DNA from: Dipteris shenzhenensis
Lineage: Eukaryota; Polypodiophyta; Polypodiopsida; Gleicheniales
Assembly (NCBI GenBank): GCA_047967505.1
Contig: CM106538.1
Reading direction: 5' to 3' (one strand)
Length of the DNA: 64,000 bases
This document shows positions 35,421-47,529 of the stretch, in pieces. Made by a program: the position numbers and the translations under genes. A model generated the notes under the pieces. The model worked only from the letters and a program-made list of their open reading frames with translations, had not been told where the DNA came from and made no database searches. Numbering within the stretch: position 1 is the stretch's first letter; each line of letters begins with the position of its first letter.

Positions 35421-36375
35421 ATGGCATCTGATTCTCTTTCACATATTGTCACTGAAAACTTGACAAGAACAACTTCCAAGCATGGAAGTTTAGAATGACG
35501 AATTTCCTTATGGGAAAAGGCTATTGGGAGTTCATTATAGGAAATGAAGAAGAACCAGTTCTTCCTAATGTTCCCAATCAACAAGAAATGCAGGCATTTA
35601 AAGGATGGCATGAGAGAGCCAGAAAAGTTATGTACTGGCTATTTATCAGTATTTTAGATTCTATGATTGTGCACATTCAGGATGCAAGTACGCCAACGGA
35701 GGCATGGGATACTTTGGCAAAAATGTACAGCACAAATACGTAAGCTAGGAAAATGTAGCTTAAGTAGGAGTTGCACAATGTGCAGAGAGAAAATATGAGC
35801 ATCAATGACTACCACATGAAGGTGAAGAAAATTGCAGATGCACTTGCTTCCATTGGGTCGCCAGTGGAAGATGATGATTTAGTTTATGCGACCTTGAATG
35901 GTCTAGGAAAGGATTATGCACAGTTCTAGACATCCATTGCCATCCGTGAAAAATTTCCTGATTTTGAGGAGTTGTTTGCTCTTCTAATTTCTAAAGAGTA
36001 GAGAAATGGTGGTGCATCTTCTTCAGGAGGAACTTCAAAAGAAATTGTCTTCTACTCAAATGCTGGAAGAGGTAGAGGCAGAGGTAGAGCAGGCCGATCT
36101 AGAGACCGTGGTAGAAATCATAATATGCAGCAAACTCAAGAAAACCATTCCTATGGAGGAGGACGTGGTAACTCTAGAGGCAAGGGGAGCCAAAGAGGTT
36201 GTGGTGGATGGCAGAGAGGCCAAAATGCAAACACCAATGTTGAATGCTACTATTGTGGTAAAATGGGTCATATGGAAAATTGCAGCAAGGGAACTATGCA
36301 TCTTCTAGTAGACAGGGTGATGACAGAAATGAGCATCTATTTATGGTACAACACATGTCCAATTCTGTGACAAGT
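35421..36375 (+). pseudogene. Copia B gag, degraded
   Basis: Starts with ATG 35421 (MASDSLSHIVTE) and shifts frame near 35455 into NFQAWKFRMTNFLMGKGYW. Stops at 35741 (TAA), 35756, 35765, 35927 and 35999 (all TAG) fall where Gln is expected. A Gly/Arg-rich stretch precedes the knuckle CYYCGKMGHMENC, which has only three residues between His and the last Cys (CX2CX4HX3C), suggesting loss of one codon. Confidence 0.88.
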
Positions 36376-36379
36376 GTAG

Positions 36380-37640
36380 AAGAAATCAATGATGTGTGGT
36401 ATGTTGACTCAAGTGCGTCAAACCACATGACAGGTCATGCAGAATGGATGCAAGATGCAAGGAAAATGGAAAGACCAGGATTTGTGGAGACTAGTGATGA
36501 TACTACACATCCTATTGTGCAGATTGGTAAAATTCCTTTGTCTATGCAGGATGGGAAAAAGAAATACCTGTCTGATGTATTTCATGTCCCGAATATCACC
36601 AAGAACTTGGTTTCTGTTGGTCAAATGGTTGAGCAGTGCTTGCAAGTCAGATTTAATCCTCATGGATGCTTTGTTGAGGATATGAAAAATAACGGTCGCT
36701 TGATAGCAAAAGGAAAGAAGAAGGGCAGGATGTTTACATTGGATGTGGACATGCCTGAATTGAGTGCAGCAATGTTTGCACATGGGACCGGAGTAGTTGC
36801 ACATATTAATATCTGGCATAAATGCATTGGTCATGTTAATGTACAGCGACTTAAATCAATACAGGCCCAGAATATTGTTGTAGGATTGCCTAAATTCAAA
36901 GTTGCAGAAATGCATAAGATGTGAAGCCTGTCAATTTGGAAAACAGGCAAGGAAACCATTTCCTAGACATGTTCAAGAGAGTAAGAAGCCATTGGAATTA
37001 ATCCACTCTAATGTGTGGACTACTAACGCTGCATCTATTGGAGGCTGTCATTATTTTGTCACTTTTATTGATGACTACAATAAAAAAGTTTGGGTGTATT
37101 TTATGAAAAAGAAAAGTGAAGTGTTTGGGCATTTCAAAGCTTTTAAAGCTATGGTTGAAAAAGAAACAGGCCTGCAAATAAAATGCCTAAGGTCAGATGG
37201 AGGGGGAGAGTACCTCTCAAATGAGTTTGCAAGGTTCCTACAGGAGCATGGCATAAAGCAACAATATTCATGTAGTCATACCCCATAGCAAAATGGACTT
37301 GCAGAGAAAGGAAAAACATGCATATTGGAGAGGTATCTCGGGCCATGCTAAATGAAAAAGACCTACCAGATTATTATTGGGCTGAAGCAGTTGCTACAGC
37401 AATTTACATAATGAACAGGACTCCCACTGCAGCAATACATGGCATGACGCCAGAGAAGATGTATACTGGTAGCAAACCAGATATTTCTCATTTGAGAATT
37501 TTTTGTTGCATTGCCTATTTCATGTGCCAGATGATTTGAGGTCCAAGTTGGATCCAAGAGCTAAGAAGTGCATCTTTATTGGTTATTCTCTATAGCAGAA
37601 AGAGTATAGATGCTATAACCCTTCTACTCATAAGTTTATA
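36380..37640 (+). pseudogene. Copia B protease and integrase, degraded
   Basis: The protease site is WYVDSSASNHMTGH, where the DSG triad has become DSS. The integrase shows IWHKCIGHVNVQRLK, CEACQFGKQ, then ELIHSNVW, where the first catalytic Asp (usually HTDVW) is Asn. FIDDYNKKVWVYF, LRSDGGGEY and QNGLAE follow. TAG stops at 37286 and 37593 stand at expected Gln positions; a frameshift lies near 37310. The integrase would be inactive even if read through. Confidence 0.88.
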
Positions 37641-38099
37641 GTGAGCAGAGATGTTGTTTTTAATGAGATGAGCAGCTGGTATAAACTAGTAAATGTGATT
37701 GATGATGTAGATGCACAAAATGGTAACGCTACACAGAATTCACAGCAGCAATCACAAAATATTAGTGGACCTATAGTGTCCTCTAGCAGTGGTTCACATA
37801 CTTCGCCATGGATAGGCAGATTAAGATCAGGAGAATCTCCTCAAAGCAATGCAGATAGTGGTATGCAAGTATCACGAAAAGGAAAAGAGAAGGTAGATCA
37901 GCCCATATTTGATGTGAATGCAGGTCACTCTTATGTGGATGGTGAATCCAGTGGCTTAGAACAGAGCATTGATGATGACTTGGGTATTCCTTCTGTTGTT
38001 ACATCTGGAGGAAGGAAGACCAAGGATGTTTTGAGAGCACTTGGAAGTGAGCCTATTTTGCGTAGGTCTACCAGAGCTAGGTATCTAAGGATAGGCTGA

Positions 38100-39084
38100 A
38101 ATATGATGGATTTACAACCATTCACTATGCCTATATGGTCAAAGTGATGCAGGAACCAGAACCCACTTCTTTTGAGCAAGCCATGGGAAAAGAAAAATGG
38201 GAGAAAGCCATGGATGAAGAAATGGATGCTTGGAAGCAAATTCTACATGGGAATTGGTGCCTTTGCCTAAAGACAAGAATGTAATTGGCTGTAAGTGGGT
38301 TTATAAGGTGAAGCACAATGCAGATGGTTCTGTGAACAGATACAATGCAAGATTAGTTGTCAAGGGGTATGCACAGACATATGGCATTGATTATGAAGAA
38401 ACATTCAGTCCGATTGCAAGGATGGCAACCGTAAGAGCAATCATTGCTATGGCTGCATCAAAGGGATGGTCTTTACATTATATGGATGTAAAGAATGCCT
38501 TCCTGCATGGTGATTTGCAAGAAGAGGCCTTTATGGAGCAGCCACCAGGTTATGTTCATACTGTTCATCCTGAGTTTGTTCATAGGTTGAAGAAAGCCTT
38601 GTATGGCTTGAAGCAAGCACCTAGAGCATGGTCTGACAAGGTAGGACAGTATCTTATCACTATTGGCTTTCAGATTTCCAAGGCAGATTTCTCACTTTAT
38701 GTGAGAAAAACATAGAAAGGTATTATGTTGCTTGTCATTTATGTTGATGATTTGATCATCACAAGTGATAGTGATGAAGATATCCTTCATGTGAAAATGC
38801 TATTAAAGCAGAAGTTTGAGATGAAGGATTTGGGAGAGCTGCGTTATTTCTTGGGCATTGACGTGATTAAATCACCAAGTGGGATATGGCTCTTACAGAG
38901 GCAGTATGGATTGGACATGCTGTCCAAATATGGGATGACAGGGTCTATTTCAGTTCCTTTGGAGCAGAATGTGAAGCTGAGCGTAGATGTAGGTGAGCTT
39001 CTGGAAGACCCTACTATGTACAGATGCATAGTAGGAAGTTTGATTTATATGACTATTACTAGAGCTATGCTATTGGATTGGTAA
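38100..39084 (+). pseudogene. Copia B reverse transcriptase, degraded
   Basis: Motifs include [65 protein letters not shown] and the catalytic IYVDDLIITSD (about 38740-38772). A frameshift near 38240, a TAG at 38713 and a break near 39075 interrupt it. Otherwise the RT reading is close to complete. Confidence 0.9.
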
Positions 39085-39659
39085 GTCAGTTTATGCAGGC
39101 TCCAAAGAAACCGCATTTGGATGTAGCTAGATGCATACTCAGGTATGTGAAGTCCACATTGCAGTATGGACTATTTTATGAGGCTGGGGTTCAGATACAG
39201 TTGCATGGATACATTGATGCTGATTGGGCTAGTAGTATTTCTGATAGACAATCTACCAGTGGATATGTGTTCTCTTTTGGGAGTGCTGCAGTCACTTGGA
39301 GCAGCAAGAAACAGCCTACACTTGCCTTGTCGAGCACAGAGGCTGAGTACAGGGGTGCAACAATGGCTGCATGTGAGGTAGCTTGGTTGCATAAGCTACT
39401 TTATGATATGCATCAGTCTACAGATGGGCCAGTTGTCATTTATTGTGACAACATGAGCAGTATACACTTGGCAAATAACCCAGTCTATCATGCTAGAACA
39501 AAGCACATTGAGGTGCATTATCACTATCTGTAGGAGAAGGTTTCACTAGGTCTTATTGATCTAGTTTATGTCAGCACAAAGGATCAGGTAGCTGACATAT
39601 TCACGAAGGCATTGGACACAGAGAAGCTACGCAAGTTCAGAGACCTGCTTGGTGTGTAG
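39078..39659 (+). pseudogene. Copia B RNase H and end of pol
   Basis: Contains GYIDADWASSISDRQSTSG, ALSSTEAEYRGA and YCDNMSSIHLANNPVYHART. A TAG at 39531 interrupts HYHYL-EKV. The reading then runs LIDLVYVST, DIFTKAL and ends at TAG 39657, just before the purine tract. Confidence 0.9.
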
Positions 39660-39673
39660 GAATTGGGATTGAG

Positions 39674-39685
39674 TTCGAGGGGGAG
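39674..39685 (+). other. Copia B polypurine tract
   Basis: TTCGAGGGGGAG next to the 3' LTR. Confidence 0.9.
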
Positions 39686-40037
39686 TGTTGAGATATCGAG
39701 CTCCACTCGTGATATGCCAGGGTGATCGTTGTGCATTTATGTCACCGACTTGTTAGCTACATATGCGGTTGGTACACCACCCATGAATAATAGCTGGATG
39801 ACAGCTATCCTTATGTACTCTAGTTCGTGGCTCAGTTAGTATGCCACCTTAGCTAGCTGAGTTTGGTTTAAGACCCACATATAGGGTTCTTCTATTTTTT
39901 TGTACTAGAGTTCTTTTGGCTTTCACAACTAAGAAGAAGAAAACTGTTTTCAGCCTCCACCTTTGTATGTATTCCCCCATTGTGTATGTGAGAAAGCCAC
40001 AAGTGAGACTCCTTCCTTCTCTCCCACTATCTTCACA
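39686..40037 (+). repeat. Copia B 3' LTR
   Basis: 352 bp, one base longer than the 5' copy owing to a small change near the end. Confidence 0.95.
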
Positions 40038-40042
40038 TGACA

Positions 40043-41330
40043 TATTGATGAGAGAAACCATAGGAACATGGGTAACCTTTATGATAGGCCTCTAACACAC
40101 AAGCATACATCAAGCTAGACTAGATTCTTCCTTGTGTATGAGAGCATCCTTTGTGCTAGACTGGAGTATTCCTTGTGTATGAGAGCATCCTTTGATTGTT
40201 GTTATTATTTGCAAAAGCAAAAACTAATAGTGTGGGTTGTAGAAGTCATGATCGTTGCAAGATATGTTGATGAAATAGATGAGTTACCATCCCCTTTTTA
40301 GTGCACAAAGTAGGAGCACCACCCATCGTCCAATCCCAAAGCACTCACAACCTTCCTCTACTACTCAAAAACAAAAATAGATTGCCTGTTGTATTGTGAA
40401 CTTTTTATACCCTTTTTTGTAAATTTTAGCCACAACTTTTTCTGTATATTCATAGAGCTTGATTTTAGCTTCAAAATGATAATCAAAACTCTTAAACCTA
40501 AGTTACAGATCTGAAAATAGTGATTTAGGTGTGACTACTTTTTTATCTGCATGCTTTTTACCCACATCTCCACTAGCCTATTTACTAGTAGTTCCATAAT
40601 AAACAATTAGTTTCTATATTTATTTAAATAAACACCTAGTCATAGCATGCAAACATGATGTAAGATATACAATAATGTAGACCCTCGGTCTATAACTGAT
40701 GTATGATATTCATTTGCTCTCCCTTTTTTTATTTTGGTTTCTCGGATGTACTAGTGGAACTAGTGTAATTGGAACTTTATGTGATTATCTGTCTCTTGAG
40801 ACAATATTAAAAACATATTTTTTGCCCAAAAAAAAGAAGATATACCATAATATTAGTTTCACCTAGTTCGTATCACTAGCAGATCAAAATCAGAGTCCTT
40901 GAAATCTGCCTATCATTTTTGCTCACCCCTTAGCTGCAAACATTCATATCCAACAGTTTTCAAAAAGCAGATGTAGTGTGTTAGTAGTTCTCCTTCTCAT
41001 TCATAGTGTTTGTAGATCATGCCTTATACTCTTTTCCATCCACCTGTCCTATAGCAATCATCATTATTCATACGATATATTTCTTAAGTTGGTATCCACT
41101 AACTCTATTGTTCTATAGGGTGATCCATAAGTTCTCGAGCTGTGGTATGAGCCATTAGAGAATCATTCTTGCACTCAAAAAGGTCCTTACCACTTTGTTT
41201 AAAACTTAGTCTTGAAACTGTTATCTAGCTTACTGTTATAACAAAGTACAAGACCACCTTTAGTGATGCTTTTGTCATTGATCTCCTCATTAGCCCTCCA
41301 TTGCTTTTGTTCCTAGGTGTTTTAATAATG
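40043..41330. other. Spacer right of Copia B; no gene seen
   Basis: AT-rich DNA. It includes a short tandem duplication of TAGACT(A/G)GA(T/G)T-TTCCTTGTGTATGAGAGCATCCTTTG units near 40115-40198. No conserved frame is visible. Confidence 0.4.
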
Positions 41331-42330
41331 CTCTAATGCTCGCATCCAATCCCAACTTCATTGTTTGCAATTCCAAAAGGTGGTTCCGGAAGTAATGCTA
41401 AGCATCCTCATTTATCTTTGTCATATACAAACTTGCATACCTCCTTTGCATTCATTCCTTTTACTACCTTAGCTTTTGCCCATCTAGATAAGTAGTCAAT
41501 GGCTGTAATTATGTAGCATTTCCCATGAGCTCACGTAGGCAATGGTCCAATGTCATCTATCCCCCACTTTTCAAAAAGGTTATAAGCAAGCATGATGTTC
41601 CTTGGTTCATGATTTAACACCCTTTTTCCCATCCTCTAACATTAGGAACAAGATCTACACCAATGTTGCACATACTTTGAATGGAAGGCCACACATAACC
41701 TTCTAACAATATTTTATGCAATGTGATTTTAAAAGAAAAATGCCCTCCACATACTCCCTCATGATTGTTTCCAATATATGATAAATCTCATCTTTCCAAT
41801 GCACCCTTCTCAATACCAAATCTGGTCCTTTCATGAAAAGAGGATCACCGATAATACAAATTTTTTTCACAAATTGATACTTCACTTGTTTTGTCATACT
41901 TGAAGGTGCTCTTCCCATCATCAAAAATGCTTCCTCCCTAGCAAGATACTCCCTCCCATGATATATTGGTCTATCCACCTTGGCTCCCAAAAAAATCCCT
42001 ACAATGGCTTGCTGAGCTACTTCATGTGCATCATGATTTAGTTCTCTATTTCTGTGTTGAATGCTCCAAGCTTCAAAGCGTATTTACCTCTTAACCCAAG
42101 CTTTGAGATGCATATGTTTTCTTTGCCATACTCCTAATACCTACTTCACTATCAACAAAGCACCCCCTTTATGATAAGTCTTTGGATTCCAAGTTTGAGG
42201 CATACCTTGAGACTTTATCACAAAGCTTAATACTCTTCTTCATTGTTACTTTTGGGATCAAGTGGAAATCCCTGTCTGTGCATCTTCTCCCTACACAAAT
42301 CCCCCACAGATCATACACTACCATCCCTCT
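41330..42330 (-). pseudogene. Ty3/gypsy RNase H end and integrase relic
   Basis: Reading leftward, RELNHDAHEVAQQA (about 42045-42005) is an RNase H tail. An open stretch (41990-41703) then leads to the zinc-binding start HEGVCGGHFSFKITLHKILL (about 41770-41700) and WPSIQ. Beyond it lies the catalytic-core start GIDDIGPLP with YIITAIDYLSRWAKA (about 41565-41490). The later acidic residues are not readable. Frameshifts separate the pieces and no LTR is visible nearby, so this is a fragment. Confidence 0.7.
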
Positions 42331-43880
42331 AGAGTCATATTGATTGAAAACCTCTTACAGCACCCACATGCAAACAAACCATGTCAGCCTCTATTCTCCA
42401 TTTTTGCCTCACCTTGCCATTGCCATCAAGTCATCGCTTCTTGCATAGCTTCATAGCCCTCAAACCCTTTGTTTTCTACACACTATAGAAGCCATGTGAT
42501 AGATATGATAGGGCTAGGTTTTCACAAGGGACACATGGCATAGCTGGTCCTTCACTACTTGATGAACATATACATCAAGAATTAAATGCTTTAATGTCTC
42601 TTGATAGAATATTGATGTGAAATTGAGATGTGGCAATTGTTGACATGGAAATCATAATGTGGAGGGCTATGAGGCAGGAGGCTGTGTGGAGGTGGAAGAA
42701 GTTTATGGAGTGGGTTGGGAGAATTAAGATATGTTTTTAGGGGATAATGAAGTGGGCAGTCAATTAGTGGAGGGCTGTAGCAAGTGGGAGGTGTCAGGAT
42801 GTGTGGTGGATTTAAAAATGGCAATATATATATATATCGAATTCTTCTTCAGTTAGTTGTATGGGTTAGGCCACATGCTCAACTGAAGCCTTTGTCAAGC
42901 ATGTGTTGCATTTCCTCCAACATTTTATTGTATAGGATAAGGATACCCGAGGGATGATACTAAGTGACGTTGTTTTGTAGCAGATAGTTTCTAGTTCTTT
43001 TAACTTCCTCTCAGTCACATTCTTGTAGTCACTTGAGGCCTTTGGCCATGGAATGTGGATTGCAAGCCCTTGATAGGAGGTTGCTAGGTTTATTCAGGTC
43101 TAGTATTCCTATTTCAGTGGAAAAAACCAAGGGCTCTTGAATCCATCGACACCGACTCCTAAAGTTGAGGATAATTAGGTGAAAAGGAAGGTATCTAATG
43201 TCAATGTCATCTAAAAATTGGAGGTCGTTTTGCTGAAGAAATCCATTGCCAAAATTTGGTGTGCATGTTTAGGGTGGTGGTAGAGAATGTCTAGGATGAT
43301 ATAACTAGGTGACAACTAGTTAGTAAGTTCTAAGTGATACTAGACAGGGGCTATCTTCAAAATGTTAAAGTGAAAGTTCCAAGATTAAGTTCTCTCTTTT
43401 GTTGTCCCCTCTATTCTCCCAAAGTAAATGTGATTTTTTGCATTTTATTTTTTACTATATCATCAATAATGTTGATGATGTCTCATGTTTGATGCATCTA
43501 GGGATCTTGCATGTGGACCTTCTCCCCTTTGTCTTTTTGCCCATGTGTTCTCTTCTCTAATTTCTATTCCATGTTGACAACCTTAGCAATCCTTGTTCTA
43601 TTTTAATGTCCATTCTTTTGCTCCATGTTGATTAGTGTAACATACCCCTTTTATATCTTGTTTTCCCTAGAGAGCATTTTTCGAGCCATTTCATTAATGG
43701 TGTCCTTTAGCTTCTCTTTTGTGCAAGCATAGTATTTTCATTCTACATCCTTACCATTGCCTCATACCTCAGCCATTTAGATGTCATGTTTGAAAAATTC
43801 CCTAACCTTTTCATCACGTCTTATGAGGAAATAAGGGATTTTCTACGGAACCTTTTAGGTTAGAATTGAAGAAAGGTGCA
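42331..43880. other. Spacer; no gene seen
   Basis: No conserved frame is visible. A short (TA)n lies at about 42827-42838. The segment before 43880 could be the decayed upstream part of the plus-strand gypsy relic, but no protease motif is readable. Confidence 0.35.
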
Positions 43881-44012
43881 AGGCTAGTGTTTCAAAAGTT
43901 GAGAAATGAGACTCAAAGAAAAGCAAGTGCTGAAGGAAGAGGTAGAGAAACTTTTGAAGGCAGGTTTTATTTATCAGGTAGTGAATGCTGATTGGGGAAG
44001 TCTAGCAGTAAC

Positions 44013-46390
44013 TTTTTTTTTTGGGAAAAAAAAGAGTAGTTATATTAAGCTTGAAAATCTTTGTACAACATCAAAGTTTATCCATGGGGGTTCATCTAGT
44101 CCAATAGAGGGCTCACAACAAAGTCATCCTTACAAAAAAACTATCTACATGCAGATAAAAAAGAGAGAAGTTCTTCAAGTTCTCCTGTAGATGCATGAGG
44201 GGACCAAAGAAAATCTAGCAGCCTCTTCATTGTATTCTGCACTCTGTATGGCAGCAGTATCAGTAGTAGGAACGCCATATAGAGGGTCAAAGGAGATCTC
44301 CTGTGCATTTAACATGCCAATAGAAGTGTGAGAAAAATCATTTGGAGAGGGGGATTGACTGGAAGGACCAGCAACCACTTTGCTTTGTACAGCTAAGTGC
44401 TAAACCCTAACATGGGATGGAGGCTTCCTCTAAAGATACTGGGGTAGCTTGCCATGTTCTTCTACTAAGGTACATCTACTCTTGTGCTCTGCCAGGTCCG
44501 CACTCAACCTTGTGTGTTCAAGATTATACGCATCTATCTGAAATTCCAACCTTTTTTCATGTCCCACCATGTAGCAAAAAGGCATCAATACACATTTCAA
44601 CATCGTTAAACTAAAAATTATTTCTAGAGATTTAGATAAACCATAAAGCATGTGACCTTATTTGGAACCAAAGCTCCTGCTTGGTTTTAAATGCATCCCC
44701 TAGTAATATAGCCTTCCAGTTGATTGGCTCACCACATTCAATATGGATGGACTTCCTAAGCTTTCTAGCATGAGGGCAAGCTACAAACAAGTGAAAAATA
44801 TCATCAAGATCACTAAGGCATCTTCTACCTTTCCCATCTCCCTTCCCTATTTTGAGTCCTCTAACACTGGTCCGCATAGCTTTGTGAAGAATGAGCCAAG
44901 ATAAGAAGGACATCTTCTCACGGACCTACTTAATCCATAAATTGTCAAACCTTTCATACTATTTATCAATGATGTCCTACAAAGACCATCTAGAGTTAAG
45001 GGTTCTAAAGAGATCATACATATTAGCACCTAGAGTAGGAATAGGAAGGATTGAAGAGCTTTCTAATACACTGTACTCCTTGTGAGCGATTAACACAAAG
45101 CCCCCTTTCCATCTCACATCTCCCTACCATAATTCCATCTGCTTAAGATAAGAGTCTAGCTTTGGTTAGATAAATCAAATGCTCTCCTAATCTCCTACTA
45201 TGTCTTCCATCTAAACTAATCTCTGTTCCAGAGTTGGCCCTAGGTCTGCAAACCTTTCTTGAATAGGATACTTACCATAGAAAATTGTTCATCAGTGAGT
45301 TGGGAGTTTCTAAAGATAGCTGAGACCCAAATTGAATCATTAGCCATAAAGGCCCCTTTACCAGAAAACTATAAAAACACATTTATCTCCTCAAAAGCTC
45401 TCCAGATAGATTGCCATAGTGAACTACCCTTAGTCTTACAAGGTTCAGGATTACAAACAGTAGATATTAACGGATATTTCTTCCATTTGGGGTGCCCACC
45501 AATCTTTGAAGTACACCTTAGTGTCATTCAATCTAATCTATTCTTGTTTTGTGAGCTCTTTTTGGGCAGTTAACAAATTCCTTTGAATATATGGATCACC
45601 TGATCTAGCTTGTTGCTCTAAACTCTCAATTTTGCTCTGAATCAAATCCATTCTCAGCTCTTACTTTACCTTTATGCTTTCTAGCTGTTTTTAGAATTTT
45701 TTGAGTATTCTCAACTGTAATAGCCCAAGCATCTGCAACATACCTGCCTTTAACAAAAGCATTTGCCAAGCTATCTTTATCATTATTGAACACTCCTCAA
45801 AGCAAAAGGTTTTGGGTTTGCTTTGAACCAAGAGGTTCCTTTGTGTCCAGATCCAAAATCATAGCATAGAAAGACAGGCTTGTGGTCTAATAGAGTTAGG
45901 AGGAGAAAGCCTTAGTCTTTAAAGAGCTAAGATTATTCAGAAGACCCTGGGAAAGATAAAATTGTCTAATCTAGCTTCTCTCTAGTACTCATCGAATTGA
46001 TTGTTGCACCAAGTTAGATCCCCATCTAGACATGCATCCACCATTTACCACTTCTCTTTGAGTTCCTCCCAAGCATCCAGTTCAAATCCTCTGATAACCG
46101 TGCCCTTTTCTAACCATCTATCCCTCTTCATCTCTACCATTAAAGAACACAATCTAAAGCTACCACTACCCAAGGGTTGATGGACCCTGGAAGAGGAGAA
46201 GAGATATCTCACTGTTTGAGGGCTAACTCTCTCTCCCCTACTTTTCTAGCATTACAAGAGGTTAAGGCTTGTGGTATTATACTTCCCATGTGGAAGGGAA
46301 GGGAGGGACTACTATTGGAGTCCTCTTTCACTCAAATACTTTATCAAAGGGACTTGTAGTAATCTCTGTGTATGCAACAAAAAAAAAGAT
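44013..46390 (-). mobile_element. 5'-truncated L1-type LINE inserted in the gypsy RT
   Basis: The minus strand ends at the left with an A-run (complement of 44013-44022). Imperfect target duplications lie at 43991-44012 and 46391-46412 (ATTGGGGAAGTCTAGCAGTA and ATTATGGGAATCTAGTGGTA). Reading leftward, a distal endonuclease part contains DLTWCNNQ and FIFPRVF (about 46040-45960) and QSKPKTFCFEECS (about 45830). The RT core is missing or unreadable, and the zinc-binding C-terminal domain follows (44913-44640), with GRRCLSDLDDIFHLFVACPH and NWKAILLGDAF. Removing the insert restores continuity of the gypsy RT reading. Confidence 0.75.
44632..44913 (-). pseudogene. LINE C-terminal zinc-binding (zf-RVT) domain
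   Basis: A 93-codon open stretch with WLILHKAMRTSVRGLKIGKG, RRCLSDLDDIFHLFVACPHA and WKAILLGDAF. The C-x-x-(C/S)...H...C arrangement is typical of the end of plant L1 ORF2. Confidence 0.8.
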
Positions 46391-47529
46391 ATTATGGGAA
46401 TCTAGTGGTAATTAAGCCAAAGAAGGATCGTATATGGTGGTGGGTGGGTGTGGACTATAAGCCATTAATTACAACAACTAATAGGGTTCACTATCCATTA
46501 CCTTTTCTTGATGAAATCTTAGATAAAGTTGCAGGCCATGAATGGTATAGCATATGTGAAGACAAAATTCATTACACCCTAGGGTTGTTTCTATTTTATA
46601 TTCATGCCATTTAATAACAATGGTCCATCCATTTCCCAACAACGTCCTAATAAGGTATTTGCTCCTTTTCTTGATTATTTTGTTAAGGATTTTTTGGATG
46701 ATATTTGTGTTTTTAGTCTAAAGCTAGAGTTGGTACTCCAAAGGATGGAATCTAGGGTGGGCAGTTAAACCCGAAGAAATGTTTTATCACTCCCGAGAAT
46801 TCATCTTCTTGGGCATTTTGTGTTAAAGAATGAGATAGACGATGATCCACTTCCACTAAGTAGCTCCATACATTCATTTAAAAGGTGAAATATATGTCTA
46901 GGTTTATGCCTTTATTTTGCCAAAGTTGCTTAATCCACTTCAATAGGTAGTCAAGAAGGATCCTCTTTAGTGGGATGAAGAGTGTGAGCAGGTGTTTACA
47001 AACACATACAAGGAAGGCCCTATCTTGCTGAAGGAGATCAAACAACCAAGTGGAAGCAAGGAGGTCGAACAATCAAGTGGAAGCAAGAAGGTCACCCAGC
47101 TTACAAATGCTCATGTTCTTTGGTTTGATGGTTCTTTCAAGAGAAGTCCTCGGTGGCTGCATGAATGAGTCTCCTCCTCATTCTTCACCATGCAGCTCTG
47201 CCATCAATGTACCTAAGCTTTCTCTTGTGATTTGCTCCTTTGATTCATGCACAATTGGTGCTTGTTAACCAAGCAATAATCATTCTCTTCATGCTCTATC
47301 TATGATTCCCTTCACTATGAATTACTCCATTCTTTATCTACTATTGCTTTCTTTCCTTGCATGGGTCATCATCTTCACCACAAACAACTTGTATGTTTTC
47401 TCTTCTTACATCTGTGCTGCCACGACTATACTATTGTTTTGTAGGTAGCAACTCTCGTTTGTTACTATCATAGGAAGAACATTCTTTTGTTGTATTGTCT
47501 TTAATTTTCATTATTTGGCAAAGCCTTTC

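Larger units (their letters stand above)
28916..40037 (+). mobile_element. Copia LTR retrotransposon B, complete with perfect target duplication, split by element A
   Basis: LTRs 28916-29266 and 39686-40037 start TGTTGAGATATC and end TTCACA. The flanking 5-bp duplication is TGACA (28911-28915 and 40038-40042). The primer binding site TGGTATCAGAGCTT abuts the 5' LTR and the purine tract TTCGAGGGGGAG abuts the 3' LTR. Without element A and its duplication, B is about 5.5 kb. The order gag, protease, integrase, RT, RNase H is Copia. The coding part is still readable but has about ten premature stops and a few frameshifts. LTR divergence is roughly 21-22 differences in 352 positions by my count (about 6%). 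Confidence 0.95.
43885..47045 (+). mobile_element. Ty3/gypsy RT relic, split by a LINE
   Basis: The left piece (about 43900-44012) reads EEVEKLLKAGFIYQVVNADW. The right piece (from 46391) continues VVIKPKKDRIWWWVGVDY, HYPLPFLDEILDKVAGHEW, then near 46625-46720 QQRPNKVFAPFLDYF and FLDDICVF (the YxDD box). It continues with GQLNPKKCF, FIFLGHFVLKNEI and FAKVA...VVKKDPL (about 46900-46965). The element ends where a 24-base tandem duplication (about 47040-47090) begins. Heavily degraded; no LTRs seen. Confidence 0.75.

Noticed and set aside
28916-40037. Copia A and B as active autonomous elements
   Set aside because: Multiple stops, frameshifts and changed catalytic residues rule out function despite well-preserved ends.
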